64,000 nucleotides of DNA. Source: Siphonodentalium dalli. Lineage: Eukaryota > Mollusca > Scaphopoda > Gadilida > Siphonodentaliidae. Shown here piece after piece: positions 44,955 to 56,449 of the stretch; within the stretch, counting starts at the first letter, position 1; the number at the start of each line of letters is the position of its first letter. The stretch covers positions 134,981,989 to 135,045,988 of the forward strand of contig CP136068.1 of NCBI GenBank assembly GCA_032622095.1, given 5' to 3'. Under the pieces are notes generated by a model, which worked only from the letters and a program-made list of their open reading frames with translations, searched no databases and was not told where the DNA came from. Both the position numbers and the translations under genes were made by a program.

Positions 44955-47005
44955 CCCTCATACAACAGTAAACTAAATGTTCTTTGAGGTAGTTTATCAT
45001 TATGTAATACCATGTTCATTCATTCATAGGAGTGTTCAGCTGATAAGTTCAACAAGAGAAGTTGTGAACAGCATGCAGTTGTCTCAGGGTCGTTGCTAGA
45101 GGATCTCGTTTTTAGGGGGAGTGGGTGGGGCGAATACCCACCTTGAAATAACCAACTGGGGAAAAAGTTTCCAGGTTTTATACTGGTGGAATATGATCTC
45201 TAAACAGGTGTTAGCCAGAGTAGATATTCATGGCATGATATACTCTACTTCATCATCGACCTGTGTCAATGATGGGCACACAATTTGGATATTCTAAAAT
45301 ATTTGAATTGGATGTCTGATTTAGTGTCGACAGTGAATCATACCGACAATATCAACAGCGAAATCAAATTTTGAATATTCACAAGGCCATATTGTTCTAC
45401 TTACATGTGAGATCCCCCAAATCCCCCCCAGCACTTGAATTCTTCCACCAGCCCTGAATGTAAAGTAAATAGAGATTTGCTGTAATGCATTCTTCTGCTA
45501 AATTACTCTTGTGATATGATTAAGTAAGCAGACGTGACATTTCAAATTCATCACAGTGAAGAAAACATAAAACAGAAGCCTCCAACTTCAAAAAACTTCC
45601 AAACATTTCAAAGTTAAATGGTGGCATGCTATCCCATGTTTATTGTGATAGTGCTATACTGTGGAAGGTTTGCACGTGTGAATAAAGACAGACGGTAAAT
45701 ACCATAAGACAGAACACTCGTCTCTCGACTTTATCTTCTTTGTAAAATACACAATTTCCATTTGTTCACAATTTTGTTTGGAATAAGATTTCTTACATAA
45801 GTAAAACTTGTTTTGGGAACCGACTTTGTCTGGAATCACAGGCATCTAGAATGAATACTTCACTCGACAGAAAACACTGAGGTTTCAAGAATATTCCCCT
45901 CAGCAGACCACAAGGTACCATCACTTCTAATAATATGAATCGTAGGTGACTTGTAGTGGGGCAACTACACATGCTGTGCCTCAAATTTGCCTTTCATCGG
46001 CGACATATAAAGCTAAGAATAATTTTAGGAACATCATGCAGTGGTCCCGTGGGAGACGACATGACAGGACTTGTCGTGGATTGTGTAATCTTGGTCATCT
46101 TGTCTGGATTCTGGCCTGCAAATCCAAAATGACGTAAATGATGTCAGAAACCGCCTCATGACGTCTACACAAAATTGGTCTAAATTAAACTAATAGGCCT
46201 AAAATCACATGAGAATTCTTCATAAGTTGTCAAGGAGCTAATTTAATTTTCATCGTGATGGTCCATTCCCAATTCCGCACTTTGGTAATCTCCACACAGT
46301 TGCTAACGGAAGTCACATGACAATTTCTCCAAAATCCATACCCGCGATCTTTGAAAAATCACTGATGGATATATAAAAAAATATATGACGTCATTCAACT
46401 GCACCTAAGGTATAAACAACCACTGGTCGTTGCTATGAATATTGGCTCATCAAATAGAGATATACTTTATTCAATAGGACACACATCTGTCTTTAAAGAT
46501 ACGGGTGGCTTTCCCTGTGGATATATGTTTTAAATTAGTCACATCTACTAAAACTGCCATAAACAGAAAGAATGTTATATAATAGACAGATGTTGTTCTT
46601 ATACAAATCATAAATATCGCGTAGATTGCATGTTATTGTCATGTTTGTACCCTTGGTTATGTAAACAAACATAAAAAAAAGTTACCTTACGATTGTTTAT
46701 AGACAAACACTGGGAACTACCATATCGTCCAATGAAAATGTTCCGTTGCGCTGTGGAAAGTGTAGATAAAATTATTGGCGCAATCAATAATCGCATTCAA
46801 ATCACACCAAATTTTATTTTACTCGACCGGAGTCGACCCACTGCCAGTTCAAAATGAAGCTAATCCACGTTACCTCATGAGTGGGTAATGATCTATAGAA
46901 AACGTGTACATAATATAATTGTTCTCGCAAAGAGATGAATATTTTTCAATCCAGTTAGTATTTTCTCCTAACCTATATATGGTAATACATACCAAATAAG
47001 AATAT
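44955..47005. other. No recognised gene
   Basis: Degenerate family T text at 44955-45055, then a piece shared with the 53.3/58.8 kb foldback family near 45170-45260. From 45300 to 47000 I see no element ends. The - strand frames 45654-45845 and 45793-45984 overlap each other and lack good splice borders. Confidence 0.35.
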
Positions 47006-47180
47006 GAATCGTATTGTGAGTTGTAATTTTGTAAGCGCACCAAATTAGGAGTTTTACAACCGACATAAAGCGCGCGAATCTAAATAAGGAATATTACAAT
47101 GAATCGTATTGTAAGTTGTAAGCACACCAAATTAGGAATTTTACAACCGACGTAAAGCGCGCGAATCTAAATAATGAAAT
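47005..47180. repeat. Tandem duplication of about 88 bp
   Basis: Two copies of 'tgaatcgtattgt.agttgt ... caccaaattagga.ttttac ... aaagcgcgcgaatctaaata' starting near 47006 and 47099. Confidence 0.8.
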
Positions 47181-47439
47181 GGCGCAACATCGTGACTCAT
47201 CTTATAAACAATCCACTGCGCTTTTTGCGAGAAACTGAACAACAGTCGACCTGTAATTTGTCGGAAACAAAACATGTTTTGTGAATAATATCACATTCAT
47301 ATCATCATTATGCTATATTAGTATATTCTTGAGGAAATTATCATAATTTGATTATGTTATTTCTAAATTATAACCTACAATTAAGGCTGCACAGTCCCTT
47401 TAAAACATTATATAATAACGTGGGTTAGCCCCCAAGTCG

Positions 47440-48032
47440 GAGTTTAGTGTGCCTTTCATTTTCAGAATGAGGTCCCCAGAGTGTGAATTTAGTGACTCTA
47501 TCCCGCTTAGTGGGCTAGCATCACTAAATTCACCCTCTGGGTACCTCATTCTGCTTATGACTCATCTTCTCTGGAAAGTTTCTTTATTATAAAATTTTTA
47601 TAGAAACTTCACATAGATTCTTTTTCTTTTTTAGTTTAGTTTTTCTTTATCCCCAAATTTACAGACACCACATTGCATAATCGATGTTCCCAATGGGTGT
47701 ACACGTGTCACAATATTCAGCATTCGGAAACTTCAATCTGAGCCTGTTTCCCCACAGCAGTATGAGGTCCCCAGAGGGTGAATCTAGTGATGCTATCTCA
47801 CATGGCTGGCTAGCATCACCAAATTCACCCTCTGGGAACCTCATTCTGCTTAGGATACTATACTATACTATACTATACTATACTATAGATACTTCTCAGC
47901 AGATGAGATCTAAAGCAGAATGAGGTCCCCAGAGGGTGAATTTGGTGATGCTGGCTCATTGTGAGGGATAGAATCACTAAATTCACCCTCTGTGGACCTC
48001 ATTCTGCCAATGACTGACCCACTATTTGCAGG
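47440..48032. mobile_element. Family R, two copies or one long copy, with a pentanucleotide repeat
   Basis: Hairpins at 47463-47555, 47760-47853 and 47918-48007. A run of TACTA units lies at 47856-47887 between them. The right end 'cactatttgcaggcttg' is intact. Confidence 0.75.
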
Positions 48033-48052
48033 CTTGCTGGAGACTTTCATAC

Positions 48053-48182
48053 TGGGACCTGTGACTTCATGTCTCCGTCCGTACTCCTCACTTCTGGTTG
48101 ATATTTGAGAGATCGGTGACTTCTTTCTTTCCTTCTCGGGGACCAGCTTAGAGTTTTCACATTGATAGAAGTCCACATCTCC
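48053..48182 (-). CDS. Gene B, candidate exon
   Basis: On the - strand, phase 0 opens GDVDFYQCENSKLVPEKERK, KSPISQISTRSEEYGRRHEV and TGP, ending CCCA|gtatga with one base left. It is 130 nt and rich in Lys, Arg, Glu and Ser, and the opposite strand is closed by stops. The acceptor (tcaagtag) is weak and lies in a degenerate 'agaagtggacttctcc' repeat. Phases fit the candidate at 52769 before it and that at 38601 after it. Unknown family. Confidence 0.4.
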
Positions 48183-48383
48183 CTACTTGACATTTAGGAG
48201 AAGTGGACTGTTACTAAGGAGAAGTCATAATGGCTCAAGTTCAGATTACACCCCCAACATCACCATTCTATGATCCAATAAGTATTATACAATACACTAT
48301 CCTATTTATTAAACTGTGTAATGAGTTATTTTTTCACCATAATAATCAGAAACTACAGTATAAATATGCTGTAGGGACATATA

Positions 48384-48583
48384 CAGTAATGCCCTAAATA
48401 ATCATCTCCTTAACCACAGCAGGATTATGGGTAACTTTTCAGGATTTAGTCGGAAATATGGCTTGTTGCCATTCATCGGAAAGCTCTCCAATGAATTTCA
48501 ACAAGCCATATTTCCGACTAAATCCTGAAAAATGACCCATTATTCTGCTGTGGTTAAGGAGTCGATTATTTAGGGCGTTACTG
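48384..48583. mobile_element. Family S, copy 7
   Basis: TA flanks (48382-48383, 48584-48585). Full-length arms with a shortened centre. Confidence 0.85.
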
Positions 48584-48701
48584 TACATGCTGGTATATGA
48601 GAGAGAAGTCACTTTTCCCCAGGACAAATTAGGGAGAAGTGACACAACTTAGGGAGAAGATATCTCCCAAGTCACCCTCCAGACTGGTCTCTTGTCCTTC
48701 T

Positions 48702-48970
48702 TTAACCCTTTGAGTGCCAGGTCCGATTTTTGTATCAACCCATATACCCTGTGCCAATGCATTCTCTTATATATGCGAGTCGACCATAGGTCGCCTCGCA
48801 TATATAAGAGAATGCATTGGCCTAACAATTTTTCATCATTTTTTATTATTTTTTACAATTTTTTAAAAATCTAAAAAAAAAAGAAAGAAGGTTTTTTATT
48901 TTTTTAGGGCCGATTTTACAGACCGTAAATTAGGGCCGATGAGATCGGCCCCTGGCACTGAAAGGGTTAA
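48702..48970. mobile_element. Family P1 copy (opposite orientation)
   Basis: TTAA at 48702-48705 and 48967-48970. Ends CCCTTTGAGTGCCAGG / CCTGGCACTGAAAGGG. One CATTCTCTTATATATGCGAG hairpin (48753-48824) and the GGGCCGATGAGATCGGCCCC palindrome at the right. Outer flanks agactggtctcttgtcc / ggaccagagaccagtct are inverted, so it landed in the middle of another palindromic repeat. Confidence 0.85.
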
Positions 48971-49197
48971 GGACCAGAGACCAGTCTAGATAATATCGAA
49001 ATACTGCTAGTCCTCCATGTCCTCTATAAGATCATATACTCCGGGTACTTATGGATTCATTTCTCTACATGGCATCTCTTAATTCTCATTACCTATAACA
49101 ATATTGAAGAGAACCTCTATTGGTGTTGCTGTAAAGCTGAGAGCTTTGGATAAGGTTAATGAACTTCTCAATCATTGATATTCCCTTGTGTTATCAG

Positions 49198-49291
49198 GGA
49201 CATGCTTCCAGAACATGTGGCCAATCAGCAAACATCTCTCATCAAGTCCTCACCCACAACCAAACCATGTGTGTTTATTTCAACAAATTAA
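49198..49291 (+). CDS. Isolated candidate + strand exon
   Basis: A good acceptor (gatattcccttgtgttatcag) is followed by one base and DMLPEHVANQQTSLIKSSPT, TKPCVFISTN and a stop. Composition is exon-like, but other frames are also partly open (one for 65 codons), no donor is clear and no partner exon was found. Very uncertain. Confidence 0.2.
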
Positions 49292-49520
49292 AAAATTCAT
49301 GTTAGAAAAAATAATCTACCATCAGCATGTTGATTGCCGATTCGCTGTAGGTAGATCATATGATGCTGTGAGTGATGAAAGTTAAGCCTACTTCATGTGT
49401 TCAGATGTTTGTTAGGAGTATTAATTATTTGTGCTAGGTGCAAATGTACTTAGATATTTACAGAATATTCGGTCAATTACTTTCTCTGATCGGAGGTTTA
49501 TGAAATAATAATTACCTCCA

Positions 49521-49778
49521 TTAACCATTCCATGACTGGAACATCCTGAAATTTGGCGAAAACCCTGAGCCAATGCATTCTCTTTATATACGCGAGTCTC
49601 CCCATAGGGAGCCTCACATATATATGAAAATGTATTGGACTAAAATATTTATCTTGACCTTGTAAGCCAGTGCATTATCTTATATATGCAAGGCTCCCAA
49701 TGGAAGACTCCCATATATAAAAGAATGCACTGGCACAGGATCTTTAATACTGCACCAGCACATCATGAAAGGGGGAGT
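49521..49778. mobile_element. Family U copy, right end decayed
   Basis: TTAA at 49521-49524. Hairpins at 49569-49637 and 49666-49735. The right end reads catcatgaaaggggg instead of gaaagggttaa. Confidence 0.75.
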
Positions 49779-50018
49779 GACACATAATTATCCCATAATC
49801 CTCTCTTGCCCCTTGGTTCTTGTTGAACCCTGATTTGCGGTATGTAGATCATCTGATATCACAGTAATGACAGTTATCATAGTTCCCGGAGTTATATTCT
49901 GGAACTCAGATGTTCATTGTGGGTACTGGACTGCAGTATTATTACTTACACCTGTGCTCTGTGCTAATTTAAGCGCATATGTACCCAGAAAATTAACACA
50001 AATTTGGCCAATTGCTTT

Positions 50019-50132
50019 TTCCGATGTGATGTGCGCAAAAAGAAACAATTCCGATGTGATGTGCGCAAAAACAAACAATTCCGATTTGATGTGCGCATAA
50101 ACAAACAGTTCCGATGTGATGTGCGTAAAAAC
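50019..50132. repeat. 30-bp tandem repeat, about four units
   Basis: Period exactly 30: CCGATGTGATGTGCGCAAAA at 50021, 50051, 50081 (one change) and 50111. Because 30 is divisible by three, frames on both strands stay open and give artificial repeat peptides. Confidence 0.93.
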
Positions 50133-50278
50133 CATTTCTGAATGTGAGTTTGACCACATATTAGATCCACACTTAGTGCATGAGCCTTTAACCCCTTTCT
50201 TACTAAATGGATTCTCCCACTCAGTTATAAAAAGTATATGTTAGAACGGTCTATTTTTCGTTCTGAAGTGGTGTTCCT

Positions 50279-51613
50279 TTAACCCTTTGAACCCATAACA
50301 CTGATATTTCGGTGCAAACGAACGGTGTCCCGTACGTAACACCGATATTTCGGTGCAGCAACGACATGAGTCGATAGCAAATGTATATATAATATAACCA
50401 GCATCAGACCCTCTGATTTATATTTAAATCACCCCCACAATTGTTAGAGGTGCCAATGGTGTGTATGGAATGGTTGACCTCTTGTGTCGGGTAGAAATAT
50501 AAATGCATAGCATATAATTAATCTCCAAAAAACATACAATATTTTAAGTGAACTCTGGCACTATATTTACGGCATGTAAACACCTCAGAAAAAGTAAGTC
50601 CTCCCCTCATATAATTTAAAATGTATCTCCTATGTTATTCGCTAGATCGTTTTGAAATATTAAACGAATTGAGAACATGGTAAATTAAGAACATTGCGGG
50701 AGTCAATTATCCCGTTGATTACCTAACCTTCTGAATGTTTTTAGATTGGAAAGTTTGCCATTTTCAAAAATCACACTTTCAACTTTGACGCTCAACTTAA
50801 TCGCATGTTTGATTGGTTAACTGGGTGATCAGTGTTTGTTAAGTGTCACCTGCCTTATTACTGCTTGGAATTCTCTTGAAATTGATCTGTTATCAATCTG
50901 TGGGAATTTAGGATCATGTTTTTGAACTACCCCCACATCTGGTTCAATACATGTAAATTCACTCGAAGGGATCCCTGTCCCTTATTGCAGACCAAACAAG
51001 TGTTATCGCCATAGATTTATTTAAGGCAAACAACACTGTAACTCTGGTCGCTTGAATGATGGGTGTTTCATCGTATGCAACAAGAAACCACGGCCACATT
51101 TCAAGAAACTTGGCTATGTGGAAGACCGCTTCAAAATTTGACAGACTTCACGTAGAGCCAGTTTCTTGACAATGAGTTTTCAGTGACAAACCCCATTCTA
51201 CGAGTGACAGAAGTTACGGAGGTGTTTGCATCAAACACATCTATGGCAGTAACCCTTGTTTGGATACCCATATACAGGGCAGTGACACGTTCGAGTGAAT
51301 ACAGTGGACCAAATATGGGGGTGGTTCAAAACATGCCCCTAAATTCCCACAAAGTGGCAACTGTTCAAGACCAAGAAAATTCCACGCAGTAATAAAGGCT
51401 GGGGACACTTAAGAAACACTGATCACCCAGTTATCCGATCAACGCGCAATTCTGTTGAGCGTTAAAGTTGAAAACTACATAATGTTTTTGTGTATAATAT
51501 CACGTGTATACTATCATTATATTATACATTAGTATATTCTTGAGGAAATTTTCATAATTTGGTAACTTTTAGTTTTAAATTATAACTTACAACGAAGGCC
51601 ATCCGTGCCTTTA
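50279..51613. mobile_element. Probable TTAA element, poorly bounded
   Basis: Begins TTAACCCTTTGAACCC, like the 36096 element. An inverted repeat inside ('actttgacgctcaacttaat'/'ttgttgagcgttaaagttga' and 'aactgggtgatcagtgttt') spans 50770-51475. The right part (51480-51613) matches 47270-47400. Borders and unity are uncertain. The open frame 51183-51392 is not recognised. Confidence 0.5.
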
Positions 51614-51726
51614 ATGGTAAGTGCAACGGTGTCAATCAATCATTTGTGGTATTTGCTTAGCAACCATTGCTACCCTTAAATACGACATTTGGTTCATTCT
51701 TCTGGTCAGATATATCTCAAATTTAA

Positions 51727-51838
51727 CATCAATGAGAGCTTTCCGATGAATGGCAACAAGCCATATTTCCGACTAAATCCTGAAAAGTTACCCATAATTC
51801 TGCTGTGGTTAAGGAGTCGATTATTTAGGGCATTACTG
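51727..51838. mobile_element. Family S, copy 8 (right arm only)
   Basis: From 'atcaatgagagctttccgat' to gggcattactg followed by TA. Confidence 0.75.
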
Positions 51839-52144
51839 TATTTCTTTTTTGTGGGTCTCTTGAACTTTCTTCCTTTATATTATTTATCATATGGTTACCC
51901 GGAGGGGGGGGGGGGGGTGTGGAATGGTGTTGTTTAGAAACGAAATAATGTGTATAAAACACCAATATGAGCCTATTGTTTTTTCAACACATCTTGGCAA
52001 GTTGGCAGCATGAATGGGACATGGTGTACAGAAGAAGAAGAGATAATGTCTTGTACTGCAGGTGTGGGGGAGGACTATTTTCACACCTTTATAGTAATTA
52101 GGTAGGATAGACCTCCTCTGTTATATCTCTATGTATTAGCAAGC

Positions 52145-52748
52145 CTGCAAATAGTGTGTCTGTCATTTGCAGAATGAGGTCCACAGAGGGTGAATTTAGT
52201 TATGCTGTCCCACATAGCAGGCTAGCATCACCAAATTCACCCTCTGTGGACCTCATTCTGTTTCGGCCTCATCTTCTGAGAAGTATCTATAGTCTCAAAT
52301 TAACATTGTTTTTAGTTACTTTGTCCCTTCTGTTTAGTTTCTATATCCCCTAATTTGCAGAAGATTAAATGCACAATCGAGGATACTATTAATGATTGAA
52401 CATCACCAACTTCAACTGGGGAACTTCAATCTGATTCTACAATAATGCCCTAAATAATCGACTCCTCAACCACAGCAGAATTATTGGTAACTTTTCACGA
52501 TTTAGTCGGAAATTTACATGGCTTGTTGCCATTAATGGCAACTAGCCATATTTCCGAATAATTCCTGAAAAGTTACCCATAATTCAGATGTGGTTAAGAA
52601 GTCGATTATTTATGGCATTAATGTAGGTCTCTCATAGCAGTTGTGGCCTGCATCAGGTACTAGAGGGTGAATATAGTGATGCTACACACTAAATTCACCC
52701 TCTGGGGACCTCATTCTGCAAATGACAGACACACTATTTGCAGGCTTG
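52145..52748. mobile_element. Family R copy split by a family S element
   Basis: Starts 'gcctgcaaatagtgtgtctg', first hairpin 52168-52262, right end 'cactatttgcaggcttg' at 52731-52747. The S element at 52440-52623 lies between the two parts. Confidence 0.78.
52440..52623. mobile_element. Family S, copy 9
   Basis: TA flanks (52438-52439, 52624-52625). More diverged than other copies (caataatgccc start, cattaatg end). Confidence 0.75.
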
Positions 52749-52768
52749 TGTATTAGGTGCAGATATAC

Positions 52769-52903
52769 TGAGGTGTATTGTTCCAGCTGGAGATTAGTTC
52801 TCTTGTTTTTTCTTCTTTCTGATGGTATCTTGTCAACATGAATGAAGGCCGAGTGGCGTTTATTTGGTGTGGGTGTGGGAAGTGAAATGTTGTCAGCATT
52901 CAT
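52769..52903 (-). CDS. Gene B, candidate exon
   Basis: From an ATG at 52903 on the - strand: MNADNISLPTPTPNKRHSAF, IHVDKIPSERRKNKRTNLQL, EQYTS, then TCA|gtatat. 45 codons, phase 0 out. It is Lys/Arg-rich with ERRKNKR as a possible nuclear signal (inference). The start is not in a good Kozak context, and an acceptor at tgatag just upstream is weak. It links in phase to the candidate at 48182. Not recognised. Confidence 0.35.
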
Positions 52904-53264
52904 GCACCTATCATGTATATTATCTTGTTTTATATGTGTCTATAAGATTTATGGAGGCACCGAATCAGTATGAGTGTACATTGCATCAAATGTGCTTGCT
53001 TCAGTAAGCTTGAACAAATTCAGTTTTCTTATTGAAATGGCCCTATATATCAATCGGAATGGCACATTTAGATGTCCCTTGACTCATATCAAGCTTGAAA
53101 AACATCCCCTCTCTTTCCATTTGAGAGAGTCTAGAAGAAGAATCTGAGTATACATGTACATGTATATACTGCCGTCACTGCAGCTTATGTTTTCGACTTC
53201 AGAAATGGTCAGTGAAACCAGTTCATAGAATTTTAGTTATTTATTTTGGATACATATCTGTAGG

Positions 53265-53775
53265 TGTAGATCATGCCATGAATCTCTATACTCTGGTTAA
53301 CGCCTGTAGAGATCATATTCCACCAGTATAAAACATGGGAACTTTTTTATGTTCTGACCAGTTCTGACAGGGAACTATATAACATTGAACAATCAAGGCA
53401 GGGAATATATTTCTTTGTTAATACTTGTTTCTCAATAATCTACTGCATTTAGGGAGTGCATGGTTCCAGCTTGAGATTGCATGCTTTTCTGTGACATTTG
53501 TGATCCAATATCACAATAAACATTAATAAAATTACCCAGGAGAATTTAAATTACATAATTGTAAGCGACGCAAAGCAAAATCGCTCACAAAGTCAATTAA
53601 GTACATTATTTAGAAACAGGTAATAACTAAGAAATATATTTCAAGTGTTTTGTTTTTTACTTTATAAGGTTCCCTGTCAAAACTTTAAAAAGTTCCCAGG
53701 TTTTGTAGTGGTGAAATATGATCTCTACAGGTGTAGCTAGGGTAGAGATACATGGCATAATCTACTGCAGGTGGT
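53265..53775. mobile_element. Foldback family with long inverted ends
   Basis: Left 'tagatcatgccatgaatctc...gtagagatcatattccacca' and right 'gtggtgaaatatgatctcta...gagatacatggcat' are inverse over more than 150 bp ('tgacagggaacta' / 'gttccctgtcaaaac'). A second copy is at 58829-59390. Confidence 0.75.
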
Positions 53776-53832
53776 GCAGTGCTGGAACCATGCAATTCTG
53801 GATTAAGGCGCACTGTATGAAATGCACTTTAA

Positions 53833-54214
53833 TCCTTTACCCAACAGAACGGCCCTGTGCCAATGCATTCTCTTATATATGCGAGTCGACCATAGGTCGC
53901 CTCGCATATATAAGAGAATGCATTGGCTTAACACATTAAAGATTATAAAATTGTTAAAGAATGTAAGAAAAAGTGTTAAAAAAAGATTTTTTTTAGGCCA
54001 ATGCATTCTCTTATATATGCGAGGCGACCTATGGTCGACTCGCATATATAAGAGAATGCATTGGCACAGGGCATAACTGTAACCATCACAATGTGGTCAA
54101 TGAGCCGGTTCCAATGATATCCATATTTGTATGGTTCTATTGAGACAGACCGAAGATATTTTAGACTGTTGAAGCTTTATTTGGCCGGTTTTGGCCGGTT
54201 TGTTGGGTAAAGGG
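53833..54214. mobile_element. Family P3 copy with 31-bp flanking direct repeats
   Basis: Ends TCCTTTACCCAACAGAAC (first base changed) and GTTTGTTGGGTAAAGGG. Two perfect CATTCTCTTATATATGCGAG hairpins (53859-53927, 53997-54065). The identical direct repeats at 53803-53833 and 54215-54245 start with TTAAGGCGCACTGTATG and end CACTTTAAT. Confidence 0.9.
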
Positions 54215-54613
54215 TTAAGGCGCACTGTATGAAATGCACTTTAATAGCATCCATAGGACACAACTAAGACTTTCAACAAACATCTCACCTCGGCTGACTT
54301 AAGAAAATCACAGGTGTTGTCGGTGTGTCTTTGAAACTATGCAACCATCGACCACCCAGTAGGTCTCAATTGTGTTCAATATGAGGTCACTGTACATGTG
54401 CTACCTCTATTTTCTTTGATACTCCACAGTACCCAGTAAGTCTATTGTATTCGATATCAGTATAATTGTGCAATATGTTTAGTAAATTTGTCAGTCAATT
54501 TATTCAACATTTCCTTGGTTTATTGCAGTTTCATTTATGTTCAATAATTGTTTCTGGAGCAGAAACTCAGTCAATTTATTCTGTTGCTTTAATTTGCTTT
54601 GTTGAGGCTTGTC

Positions 54614-55013
54614 TTAACCCTTTACCCAACAAACCGGCCAAAACCGGCCAAATAAAGCTTCAACAGCCTAAAATATCTTCGGTCTGTCTCAATAGAACCA
54701 TACAAATATGGATATCATTGGAACCGGCTCCTTGACCACATTGTGATAGTTACAGTTATGCCCTGTGCCAATGCATTCTCTTATATATGCGAGTCGACCA
54801 TAGGTCGCCTCGCATATATAAGAGAATGCATTGGCCTAAAAAAAATCTTTTTTTAACACTTTTTACCATTTTTTCTTACATTCTTTAACAATTTTATAAT
54901 TTGTAATGTGTTAAGCCAATGCATTCTCTTATATATGCGAGGCGACCTATGGTCGACTCGCATATTTAAGAGAATGCATTGGCACAGGGCCGTTCTGTTG
55001 GGTAAAGGGTTAA
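54614..55013. mobile_element. Family P3 copy with 29-bp flanking direct repeats
   Basis: TTAA at 54614-54617 and 55010-55013. Two perfect hairpins (54767-54836, 54915-54984). The left flank 54589-54617 is repeated at 55010-55038 with a single mismatch; both start TTAATTTGCTTTGTTGAGG. Confidence 0.9.
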
Positions 55014-55346
55014 TTTGCTTTGTTGAGGCTTGTCTCAATTTAATTTTGTTCAATATAATGACTAGAAGAGAAATTCAGTTAACTCATTGAATATCTCGTT
55101 ATCTTTTTGCAGTGAGTTTCTGTTGTGTTCAATAGTATGTCTAGAGCAGAAATAAACTTTTCAATATTTGATTTCATTGTTGCAATAATACTATTACAAT
55201 GTCTCAGTTATGTTATAAAATATAATATCTAATATATAAATTTAGCCAATTTATTTAATATTTAATATGCTTGTTGCACTGTCTCAATCTGATCAATATA
55301 ATATCTGAAGCAGAAATTCAGTCAATTTTTTGAATATTTCATTTGC

Positions 55347-55622
55347 TTAATGGGGTACTGTACACTAAATCCGGCCATCTATGGGACCATGCATCTCCTT
55401 TTATACTCAACAGAATATATGCAACAAATGAATGCATTTGAGCTATGGATTATGCAAAATACACCCATGTGCTCTATGAACGATGCTAGCAACATGGTAA
55501 TTATAACGAAAATGAGTTTATGACTTGAGTCCATTTCGAGTTCATTTGTTGCATATATTCTGTTGAGTATAAATGTAGATGGTCCCATAAATGGCCGGAT
55601 TTAGTGTACAGTACCCCTTTAA
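55347..55622. mobile_element. TTAA foldback element with 85-bp ends
   Basis: TTAA at 55347-55350 and 55619-55622. The arms GGGGTACTGTACACTAAATC...(inverse) extend about 85 bases to 'atgcaacaaatgaatgca'. No ORF. Ends differ from the CCCTTT group. Confidence 0.85.
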
Positions 55623-56449
55623 TCCACAGATAAAAATACCTTGATTTCCCTTGACAAACCCCATGTTTCAAGAGTGAGTAGGTACATGCAGGGTATTTTA
55701 CTTTGGCCTTATTGCAACTGGTAACTCTCAGTTGTGTTTGATAAAGTACATTTGTTGTGAGCATATTCAGTCAATTTATTCACTATCTCATTTGCTTTGT
55801 TGCAGTATAGTGACGTATAAGTCTCAATTGTATTCAGAACCTCTGAAACCAAATTTCATCGAATTTAGACAATATTTCATTTGCTTTGTCTCAAATTTTT
55901 TTCAATATATATCCCTAAAAAATTATTCAGTCAATTTATTCAATATTTATTGTTATTACCCACTTGTTCCTAGAAGTACAGTGTTATTGCTGTTCCATAT
56001 TTTCAAATCCATTATGGAACATATGTTCCATATGCATCTCCTTGACGTCAAATGACGTTTGCCTCAACCATGAAACCAGAACTCTAAAATAAAAGTATCA
56101 TCACACATGACAAAACAAGCCCTGTATGTGCCAAAATAAACCTTGTAAACATGTATTTTTAAAGCACCTGACTCTGGGATGGGTGATGTAAACAAACAAA
56201 GAACAATATGTGTGTTAATGGGTTTGGCCATACTGTAATACAATATACATCTCTGATTGTGTCTGTACTATTGTCAGTAGCAGAAGTTCAGTCCATTTAT
56301 CCACCTCTCATCCAGGTATCAGCTGATAGTGCTGGTTACTTCACCTGATTCCATGTTGATCATAGTAGATTGGTTATTAATTAGCCATGTAATCAGGTGT
56401 TACATTACCTCAGCTGTGCAGCACCACACACACCTATCTACCTGTTTCT

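Larger units (their letters stand above)
54430..56300. repeat. Degenerate minisatellite, unit about 80-110 bp
   Basis: The words 'agaaattcagtcaatttatt', 'catttgctttgttgcagt' and 'tctcaattgtgttcaatata' recur through the stretch at uneven spacing. Two TTAA elements (54614, 55347) interrupt it. The open frames 54466-54735 and 55732-56055 belong to it. Confidence 0.75.

Noticed and set aside
45020-45110. Possible exon 'ECSADKFNKRSCEQ' after ttcatag
   Set aside because: The DNA is a degenerate copy of the family T word gttcagataataagttcaac, so the peptide is a by-product.
45654-45984. Two overlapping - strand open frames
   Set aside because: They contradict each other in frame, and neither has a convincing acceptor and donor.
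47856-47887. CRISPR-like or regulatory array
   Set aside because: It is a simple TACTA microsatellite between two hairpins.
49914-50170. Repeat protein (SELFVFAHIT units)
   Set aside because: Translation of the 30-bp minisatellite; open on both strands.
53718-54076. Open frames with repeated peptides such as CQCILLYMRVDHRSPRIYKR
   Set aside because: The same peptide appears on both strands and at 13, 19, 48 and 54 kb because it is the translation of the hairpin core of TTAA elements.
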